NCBI GenBank assembly: GCA_019120575.1
Contig: DWUU01000041.1
Location: forward strand, 1-58,773
Reading direction: 5' to 3'
From: Candidatus Mediterraneibacter quadrami
GTDB taxonomy: Bacteria; Bacillota; Clostridia; Lachnospirales; Lachnospiraceae
Length of the DNA stretch: 58,773 bases
Part shown: positions 52,535 to 58,773 of the stretch, one piece after another
Layout: each line of letters begins with the position of its first letter
How positions within the stretch are numbered: position 1 is the stretch's first letter
Notes under the pieces: model-generated
What the model was told of the DNA's origin: nothing
Seen by the model: only the letters and a program-made list of their open reading frames with translations
Databases searched by the model: none
Made by a program: the position numbers and the translations under genes

Positions 52535-53886
52535 AACTGATCGCATCGGATAAAAGTTTTTACAGAAAAACACTGAATCTTGCCATCCCGATCACCCTGC
52601 AGTGCCTGATCACAACCGGCGTCAATATGATGGACAGCATCATGGTGGGCGCCCTTGGCGAGACGTCGCTGTCCGCCGTATCTCTGGCCAACCAGTTTAT
52701 CAATATCTTTTCATTTGCATGCATGGGGCTCGGGCAGGGTTCGTCGATTATGGCGTCCCGGTTCTGGGGGATGCAGGATAAGGACGCGCTGAAGCGGACC
52801 ATATCCATCTCCCTCAGATATGCGTTCGGTCTTGCCATGATCTTTACCATCGTGACGTTTCTTGCGCCGGAGCAGCTTATGCGGATGTATATTGACGATC
52901 CGGGCGTGATCTCGGAAGGCGTCCGCTATTTCGGATTTTCCACGTACTGCTATCTGTTCTGGGGACTTTCCCTGGTCGGATCCAATATCCTGCGGAGCAT
53001 CGGACAGGCTTCGGTGCCGCTGTTCACATCCTGCCTGGCATTTGTCTCCAACGTGGGCCTCAATTATATCTTTATCTTCGGAAAGCTGGGACTTCCGGAA
53101 ATGGGCGTTGCGGGAGCGGCGCTGGGTACGCTGATTGCAAGGATCCTGGAATTTACAGCCACGTTCGGCTATCTTTTCCTGGCGGACAGGGCCGTCAGAT
53201 ACCGTCTCCGGGATGTTTTCATGCCGGTGCGCCATCTGAACCGCGAGTTCTTCAAGGTGGCTTTCCCGGTCGTGGTCAGCGACAGCCTTTATGGATTCGG
53301 TAATAATTTTATTGCCATGATTACCGGCCAGGTGGGGGCGCAGTTTGTGGCAGCCTACTCGATCACGACGGTGACGCAGCAGATGAGCAGCGTTCTCACC
53401 CAGGGCGTGGCCCAGTCGAGCAGCGTGGTGATCGGGCATACGCTCGGAAGAAGCGGCCCGGAGAAGGCGAAAGAAGAGGCTGATGCCTTTGTCGGACTGG
53501 GCGTCATTGTCGGTGTGGCGGCGGCCGGGCTCATCCTTGTACTGGCCGGACCGATCATATCGATCTATAACATATCGGAAGAAACAGCGGATATCGCGCA
53601 GCAGCTGATGTATGCCATCGCATTTATCATCCTGTTCCGCGCGATCAACAGCATCCTTACAAAGGGTGTGCTCCGGGGCGGCGGCGATACCCGCTTCCTG
53701 ATGGTGGCGGATATCATCTTCCTCTGGGTGGCAAGCATCCCGCTCGGCTATCTCACCGGCGTGGTGATCGCGGCTCCGGCATTTATCGTTTACTGCGCGC
53801 TCAGAGTTGACGAGATCCTGAAATGCGTGCTCTGCTTTGTGAGGCTGAGGAGCGGCAAATGGATCAAGAGCATCAGCGCGGAATAA
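52531..53886 (+). CDS. MATE-family efflux transporter
   Basis: A 451-residue MATE antiporter of the NorM/DinF clan. MDSIMVGALGETSLSAVSLA is the TM1-2 signature and is repeated as GFGNNFIAMITGQVGAQFVAAYSI in the second half; 12 membrane segments. MATE proteins export organic cations or aromatic compounds with Na or H exchange. It overlaps the MFS gene and stands 29 bp before the fourth stalk-domain esterase, so the three are likely one operon. Confidence 0.9.
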   Translation: MKLIASDKSFYRKTLNLAIPITLQCLITTGVNMMDSIMVGALGETSLSAVSLANQFINIFSFACMGLGQGSSIMASRFWGMQDKDALKRTISISLRYAFGLAMIFTIVTFLAPEQLMRMYIDDPGVISEGVRYFGFSTYCYLFWGLSLVGSNILRSIGQASVPLFTSCLAFVSNVGLNYIFIFGKLGLPEMGVAGAALGTLIARILEFTATFGYLFLADRAVRYRLRDVFMPVRHLNREFFKVAFPVVVSDSLYGFGNNFIAMITGQVGAQFVAAYSITTVTQQMSSVLTQGVAQSSSVVIGHTLGRSGPEKAKEEADAFVGLGVIVGVAAAGLILVLAGPIISIYNISEETADIAQQLMYAIAFIILFRAINSILTKGVLRGGGDTRFLMVADIIFLWVASIPLGYLTGVVIAAPAFIVYCALRVDEILKCVLCFVRLRSGKWIKSISAE

Positions 53887-53915
53887 AAATATTATCGTAT
53901 ACAGGAGGTAGGAAA

Positions 53916-55415
53916 ATGGAATACAAGATCAGACTGATCCCGGGCATCCCGGATGATGATAACCGCGATTATCTCCCGGTCAAGCTGAAAGAGAGCGAGA
54001 TCGTGGTCAATGAGAACGGCAATAACTCCCAGGTATATCCGAAGAACCTGAAAGAGATGAAGGCGTGCCTCATCGACGAGCACGAGGACACCTGGTATGA
54101 ATATGTGCCGGACAGCTATGATCCGTCCAGAAAGACGCCGCTCGTATTCTCCATGCACGGCGGCATCATGAACGGCTGGGGACAGTGCATCTATACATCC
54201 TGGTCCCATGTGGCCGACCGGGAAGGGTTTATCGTTGTATACCCGAACGCGCACTTAAGAGGCTTCTGGCAGATCGAGTGCGAGCGGCGGTTTTTCAAAC
54301 AGCTCTCCGAACCCAATGACGAGGGCATCTATATGCACGATTTCCCGGACGATATCCGGGAGAACAATGATATCCGCATCGTTGTGAAATTGACGGAAAT
54401 GATGAAAGAGAAGTACAATATTGATGAAGAGCGGATCTATATGCAGGGCATGTCTCTCGGCAATTCCATGACGGCCATGATCGCAAGGCACTGCGGCATG
54501 CATTTCGCGGGAATGGCAGGCTCCGCAGGCCCCAGCACCATCGGACTTCTCTTTGACAAAGACGACCGGCCTGTCAATGCGGGCGGTCCGGTGCCGGTAT
54601 GGCAGGCAAGGATGGAGTTCGACCAGGCGCCCCCGGCAAGCGAGGAAGGCGTGGAAGACGTGGTGGCTAAAAACAGAGAGTACTGGCTGCGCATCAATGA
54701 GTGCGATACCCTTCCGGAGCTGAAGATCGACGGAGAGAATAACTTCGCGTTCTACAAAGGCAAAAAGGCAGATTTCGTATTCCGTGACGTAAAGAACCGG
54801 GATCACGGCCAGACCTTTGACGAGGCCGAGCTTGTGTGGGATTATTTCTTCTCCGGGACAAGGCGCAGGGCGGACGGATCCATTGAATACATGGAGCCGG
54901 AGATCCCGCGCGAAGGAGACAAAGTCGTGGTCGCCGCCGCGGACGGATGCGATTCCATCTGGGTCGGCCAGGAGATGAAGAAGCTGCCGGCAAAAGCGTT
55001 CATGTGGAAGAAGCTGAAATACCACGGCCTTCACGGCGACGCCATCGTCCGGGGCGAGTACTGCATGATCCCGGCGTCTTCGGTCGCGCAGATCGCAGGA
55101 GCGGCTTACGGGGAGAAAGACGGCTGGGCGCAGATGACGATGAAGGACGGCAGGGTGATTCAGTTCGCGAGAGGCTGTATCGGATGCACGATCGACAACC
55201 GCGTGCACGCCATGCTCTGCGAGCCTGTGGAGCGTGAGGGCATGCTGTTCATTTCCATCGAATGGTTCTGCAGGGAAGTGCTGGGACTTCATGTGTCCAC
55301 CTGCGGCACAACGCTCGGGGACGTTATGTATGCGACAGATCATTATTCACTGCTGTCTGTAAATATGGCAAGGCTTATAAAAGATCTGCTCAGCGGATAT
55401 AAACCGGTAAAATAA
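53916..55415 (+). CDS. Stalk-domain esterase, paralogue 4
   Basis: A 499-residue protein of the same family as the trio at 37135-41699. Leader IPDDDNRDYLP and VVNENGNNS, nucleophile Ser180 in GMSLG, base probably His297 in NRDHGQT, and stalk domain at about 365-485 with IPASSVAQIAGA and ISIEWFCREV. It stands in a different operon, 12 kb away, which shows that the family has been dispersed as well as tandemly duplicated. ATG 53916 follows ACAGGAGG. Confidence 0.82.
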   Translation: MEYKIRLIPGIPDDDNRDYLPVKLKESEIVVNENGNNSQVYPKNLKEMKACLIDEHEDTWYEYVPDSYDPSRKTPLVFSMHGGIMNGWGQCIYTSWSHVADREGFIVVYPNAHLRGFWQIECERRFFKQLSEPNDEGIYMHDFPDDIRENNDIRIVVKLTEMMKEKYNIDEERIYMQGMSLGNSMTAMIARHCGMHFAGMAGSAGPSTIGLLFDKDDRPVNAGGPVPVWQARMEFDQAPPASEEGVEDVVAKNREYWLRINECDTLPELKIDGENNFAFYKGKKADFVFRDVKNRDHGQTFDEAELVWDYFFSGTRRRADGSIEYMEPEIPREGDKVVVAAADGCDSIWVGQEMKKLPAKAFMWKKLKYHGLHGDAIVRGEYCMIPASSVAQIAGAAYGEKDGWAQMTMKDGRVIQFARGCIGCTIDNRVHAMLCEPVEREGMLFISIEWFCREVLGLHVSTCGTTLGDVMYATDHYSLLSVNMARLIKDLLSGYKPVK

Positions 55416-55447
55416 GAAGACAGCTGATATAAAAAACGGAGGCAGAT

Positions 55448-56329
55448 ATGAGTTTACAGATCAATGACAGGATGCTGTTCCCGGGCGGGAAGAAGAAAGC
55501 ATTCACTTTAAGTTATGACGACGGAATCACCCAGGACCGGAGGCTGATCGGGATTCTGGACCGGTACCGTGTGAAAGCGACATTTAATCTGAATTCCGGC
55601 CTGTTCGGGCAGGAAGGCGTAGTCGCCGCGGGGAAAAAGGAAGTCTCCCATATCAAAGTTACGGCGGCGGAGGCCCGGGAGCTCTATAAGAATCACGAAG
55701 TGGCCGCCCACGGGCAGTTCCATTCCTGCATGACGGGGATGGACAGCGGCCGCTGCGTGGAGGAGATCCTGCAGTCGAGGAAAGCGCTGGAGGAGCTGAC
55801 CGGCCATCCGGTAACCGGATATGCCTACGCGTTCGGCGCTTATGACGACACGGTCCTTTCGGCCATGAAGGCCTGCGGGATCACCTATGCGAGAACCATC
55901 ACGTCCACGCATAAGTTCGACATTCCGGATGATTTCCTGACCTGGGATCCGACCTGCCACCATGACGATGAGAAGATCTTTGATCTGGCGGATGAATTCC
56001 TGTCAGACGGATTTTATTTCAATATGCTGACCCCGGCAAAGCTTTTCTATGTGTGGGGACACAGCTATGAGTTCGACCAGTGCGATAACTGGGATCATAT
56101 GGAGGAACTGGTCCGGAAAGTGTCGGGAAGGGACGACGTCTGGTATGCCACGAACGGGGAGATTCGGGCATACGTGGAAGCGTACCGGCGCCTGGTGTTC
56201 TCGGCGGACAGCCGGACCGTGTACAATCCGTCGGCGGTGGGCGTGTGCCTGGGCGGCATGTTTGCTCCGGACTGGATCGAAGTGAAGCCGGGGCAGACGG
56301 CGGAACTGATCCCGCCGGTGGATATGTAG
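55448..56329 (+). CDS. Polysaccharide deacetylase-family (CE4-like) protein
   Basis: A 293-residue NodB-fold protein. LSYDDG gives the first metal-binding Asp pair, and AAHGQFHS gives the H-x3-H metal ligands; later blocks are YAFGAYDD, TWDPTC and YVWGHSYEFD. It has no signal peptide, unlike peptidoglycan deacetylases, so it acts in the cytoplasm, probably on N- or O-acetylated sugar. About 33 bp after paralogue 4. Confidence 0.85.
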   Translation: MSLQINDRMLFPGGKKKAFTLSYDDGITQDRRLIGILDRYRVKATFNLNSGLFGQEGVVAAGKKEVSHIKVTAAEARELYKNHEVAAHGQFHSCMTGMDSGRCVEEILQSRKALEELTGHPVTGYAYAFGAYDDTVLSAMKACGITYARTITSTHKFDIPDDFLTWDPTCHHDDEKIFDLADEFLSDGFYFNMLTPAKLFYVWGHSYEFDQCDNWDHMEELVRKVSGRDDVWYATNGEIRAYVEAYRRLVFSADSRTVYNPSAVGVCLGGMFAPDWIEVKPGQTAELIPPVDM

Positions 56330-56382
56330 TATATTCCGGAAACTGCGGGCCGGATAAGAAAGAGGAAAGGGAACAGGATAAG

Positions 56383-57003
56383 ATGAGTTTGTTCAGTGCG
56401 GATAATAAGTTGATACAGTTTATAGACAAGTATGTGGATTTTATGCTGCTTCAGCTTCTGACGGCGGTATGCTGCCTGCCGGTGTTTACGATCGGGCCGG
56501 CATACACGGCGAAGTATTATACGTCCATGAAGCTGGCCAGGGGCGAGGCGCCGAATGTGCTGAAGTCTTTTATGAAAGCCCTGAAGGAGAATTTCCGGCA
56601 GGGGATCCTGCTGGAGTTTCCGGCGGTCCCGGCGATCCTGATTCTGATCGTGGACTGGTACCTGACCGGCAGCACCTATCTCGGCGTGTTTACCTATGTG
56701 CTGCTGTCCGTGATGATCGTCGTCACTTTTGTCGTCTACATGGTGTACGCGTTCGCCTTTCCGCTGCTGGCAAGATATCACGCCGGAACCGGCAGGATCC
56801 TGAAGAGCGCCCTTACGGTCGGCATGGGGAAACTGTGGGTCAGCATTATTTTCATGCTGTGTACGGCAGTGCTTGTCTGGGCGTGCATTGAGTGGATTAT
56901 TTACGGCGCATTTGTATGGCTCATCGGGGGCGCCGGATTATGCTGGATCCGCAGTCTGCTCCTGGTGAGAGTGATGGATGATATAGAGAAAAAGGAGAGT
57001 TGA
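56383..57003 (+). CDS. YesL-like membrane protein (DUF624)
   Basis: A 206-residue membrane protein of the DUF624/YesL family with five or six segments. The N-terminus VDFMLLQLLTAVCCLPVFTIGPAYTAKYY is the family signature. YesL genes accompany YesM/YesN and LplB/YtcP systems in Firmicutes but the biochemical role is unknown. ATG 56383 follows GGAAAGGGA; the longer in-frame start reaches into the CE4 gene. It ends 4 bp before the next esterase. Confidence 0.85.
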   Translation: MSLFSADNKLIQFIDKYVDFMLLQLLTAVCCLPVFTIGPAYTAKYYTSMKLARGEAPNVLKSFMKALKENFRQGILLEFPAVPAILILIVDWYLTGSTYLGVFTYVLLSVMIVVTFVVYMVYAFAFPLLARYHAGTGRILKSALTVGMGKLWVSIIFMLCTAVLVWACIEWIIYGAFVWLIGGAGLCWIRSLLLVRVMDDIEKKES

Positions 57004-57007
57004 TCAG

Positions 57008-57841
57008 ATGGCTTTATTACAGGTGAATTATCTGTCCATGGCGCTGCACAGGACAACAACGATGAATGTGATCCTCCCGGCGGACCGGATGCTTCCGCCC
57101 GGCGAAGAACCGCAGGAGGAGAAGCCGTTCCGGACGCTTTATCTGCTCCACGGGGTGATCGGGAACTACACGGACTGGGTGACCGGAACCAGTATCCAGC
57201 GGTGGGCGGAAGAGAAGAACCTGGCGGTTGTCATGCCGTCGGGGGAGAACTCGTTTTATTTGGACTGCGATGCGTCTGAGACTTTATACGGAGAATTCGT
57301 GGGGAGAGAGCTGGTGGAGGTCACAAGGAAGATGTTCCCCCTGTCCCGCAGAAGAGAGGATACCTTTCTGGCAGGGCTTTCCATGGGCGGCTACGGCGCG
57401 CTCCGGAACGGCCTGAAAAACAGCGATACGTTCGGGTATATCGGGGCGTTCTCCAGCGCGATCATCACGGAGCATGTCACCGACCGGACGAATGACGCGC
57501 CGCGGTATATCGAGACAAGAAAGTATGCGGAACAGATCCTCGGCGACCTGGATCAGGCGGTGGAAAGCGACAAGAATCCGAGGTGGATGCTCCGGAAACT
57601 GAAAGAAGAGGGGAAAGAGATCCCCGGGATCTTTATGACCTGCGGGAAACAGGATTCCCTTCTGGGGCAGAACCGTGAGTTCCGGGATTTCCTGGTCAGC
57701 GAAGGCGTGCCGGTCGCATATGAAGAATGGGACGGCGGGCACGAGTGGGATTTCTGGAACGCATCGGTCAGGAAACTGCTGGACTGGCTGCCGCTTGAAG
57801 AGGCGAAGGCGGGACTGAGCAGCGGAAACGTGGGACTCTGA
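57008..57841 (+). CDS. Esterase D-type alpha/beta hydrolase (EstA-like)
   Basis: A 277-residue cytoplasmic esterase close in layout to Lactococcus tributyrin esterase EstA. Oxyanion motif LYLLHGVIGNYTDW, nucleophile Ser125 in AGLSMGGYG, and base His in DGGHEWDFW are present. It starts 4 bp after the YesL-like gene. Members act on short-chain esters of glycerol, sugars or phenols. Confidence 0.9.
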   Translation: MALLQVNYLSMALHRTTTMNVILPADRMLPPGEEPQEEKPFRTLYLLHGVIGNYTDWVTGTSIQRWAEEKNLAVVMPSGENSFYLDCDASETLYGEFVGRELVEVTRKMFPLSRRREDTFLAGLSMGGYGALRNGLKNSDTFGYIGAFSSAIITEHVTDRTNDAPRYIETRKYAEQILGDLDQAVESDKNPRWMLRKLKEEGKEIPGIFMTCGKQDSLLGQNREFRDFLVSEGVPVAYEEWDGGHEWDFWNASVRKLLDWLPLEEAKAGLSSGNVGL

Positions 57842-57886
57842 TATCAGTTTTGACAGAAGGAAAAAGAGATAAGGAGAGTGGACAGG

Positions 57887-58759
57887 ATGAAATATTATGA
57901 ATATCATGACGTGAACCGGCGCGGATCGATCCGCCGAGTGGACTATACGACGCTCAGGCAGGACGGGAAAAGGATCCCCAAGTACGCGAATATTTATCTG
58001 CCGTACGGCTACAACGGCAGCGATCTTGAGAAGAAGTATGACATCCTCTATGTGATGCACGGCGGCGGCGGAAGTCCGGACGCCTGGATGGACTGCTGCA
58101 TGGTCAAGAACATGCTGGACTATACTATCGATACCGGGGAAGTGGATCCGCTGATCGTTGTATTTCCCTCTTATTACAAGACGCCCCGCGAAGGCGCGCC
58201 GGTTTCCGAGACCGAACAGGCCGAAGCGGAATTTTTCCAGAAGGAGCTGATGGAGGATCTTCTGCCGGCGGTTGAGAGCGTGTGCAATACGTATGCGGAC
58301 CATATGACTGCGGAGAGCTTCCATGCATCCAGGATGCACCGGGGATTTACCGGGTTCTCCATGGGTTCCGCCAACACCTGGTATACGGTCATGAACAACC
58401 TGGATTCTTTCGCCTGGTTCGCCCCCTTAAGCGGCGACTGCTGGTCGGTCGAGCCGATGGGCGGCAAAACGCACACAGAGGAGACAGTGAAGCGGCTTTA
58501 CGACGCGGTGAAGAAATCCGGCTATACAACGGACGGGTATTTCATTTATACGGCCACCGGAACGGAAGATAAGGCGTGCGAGGCGCTGGATCCCCAGGTG
58601 CGGGAGATGAAGAAATATTCGGATGCATTTGCATTTGACGAGGACTATTCAAAAGGCAACTTCCATTATCTTCTTGAGGAAGGGCTGAAACATGAATATT
58701 CGGCGGTTGTCCAGTATCTGTACAATTTCCTCCCGTATCTGTTCAAAAAGGGAAAATAA
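57887..58759 (+). CDS. Feruloyl/acetyl-esterase-type alpha/beta hydrolase
   Basis: A 290-residue cytoplasmic relative of the XynZ/XynY-type feruloyl esterase domains: leader YANIYLPYGY, oxyanion loop VMHGGGGSPDAW, nucleophile Ser158 in TGFSMGS, and a late His in LKHEYSAVVQYLYN. ATG 57887 lies about 10 bp after AAGGAGA; the in-frame GTG at 57878 is too close. It completes the operon inside the window, and only 14 bases follow, so further genes may lie beyond. Confidence 0.85.
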   Translation: MKYYEYHDVNRRGSIRRVDYTTLRQDGKRIPKYANIYLPYGYNGSDLEKKYDILYVMHGGGGSPDAWMDCCMVKNMLDYTIDTGEVDPLIVVFPSYYKTPREGAPVSETEQAEAEFFQKELMEDLLPAVESVCNTYADHMTAESFHASRMHRGFTGFSMGSANTWYTVMNNLDSFAWFAPLSGDCWSVEPMGGKTHTEETVKRLYDAVKKSGYTTDGYFIYTATGTEDKACEALDPQVREMKKYSDAFAFDEDYSKGNFHYLLEEGLKHEYSAVVQYLYNFLPYLFKKGK

Positions 58760-58773
58760 AACGGCATAAGCGA

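Overview
The window reads as chromosomal DNA of a spore-forming, Gram-positive Clostridia, most likely a Lachnospiraceae-type gut anaerobe. Evidence: sporulation genes (sipL-like, spoIIR, an alpha/beta SASP), LL-diaminopimelate aminotransferase (dapL), a CdaR/PucR-type regulator beside ftsEX-ctp, YesM/YesN-type two-component genes, LplB/YtcP-type sugar permeases, and strong AGGAGG ribosome binding sites. Taxonomy is inferred from gene content only.

Bases 1-8000: a gene-free 770 bp region with a phased palindromic repeat array and two large hairpins, then plsC (-), a PrcB-like lipoprotein, sipL-like, ispE, a FadR-type GntR regulator, spoIIR, a cation efflux protein and an acyl-ACP thioesterase. 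Bases 8000-16150: an AAA/DUF4143 ATPase behind three phased direct repeats, a PatB/MalY-type C-S lyase, a PocR-AraC regulator divergent from a truncated DUF4432 gene, a class II aldolase, and an HSL-type hydrolase coupled to a condensation-fold/membrane fusion protein. Bases 16150-27860: Cof-type phosphatase, a 277 bp cruciform-like repeat, glmM, dapL, a PadR-controlled envelope-stress-like operon (PadR, DUF1700, DUF4097, PspC), a SASP, a divergent WecG/TagA-like protein, CdaR-like regulator, ftsE, ftsX and a C-terminal processing protease. Bases 27860-31100: a type-B carboxylesterase and an XRE-AlaA fusion.

Bases 31000-58773 are the most unusual part: a cluster with eleven alpha/beta-hydrolase (esterase) genes, a CE4 deacetylase-like gene and a LacI repressor fused to a beta-lactamase-family serine hydrolase. 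They surround a YesM/YesN-type two-component system, a CUT1-type ABC importer lacking its ATPase, a GtfA-like sucrose phosphorylase, an MFS and a MATE transporter and a YesL-type (DUF624) protein. None of the esterases has a signal peptide. Four form one paralogous family (about 500 residues) with a C-terminal copper-amine-oxidase-like 'stalk' domain; two other esterase-like proteins have lost the nucleophilic serine. Working hypothesis: an intracellular system that imports acylated sugars (possibly acyl-sucroses), strips the acyl groups in the cytoplasm, phosphorolyses the sugar and exports the released acids through MFS/MATE. The gene content is seen directly; the substrate is inference.
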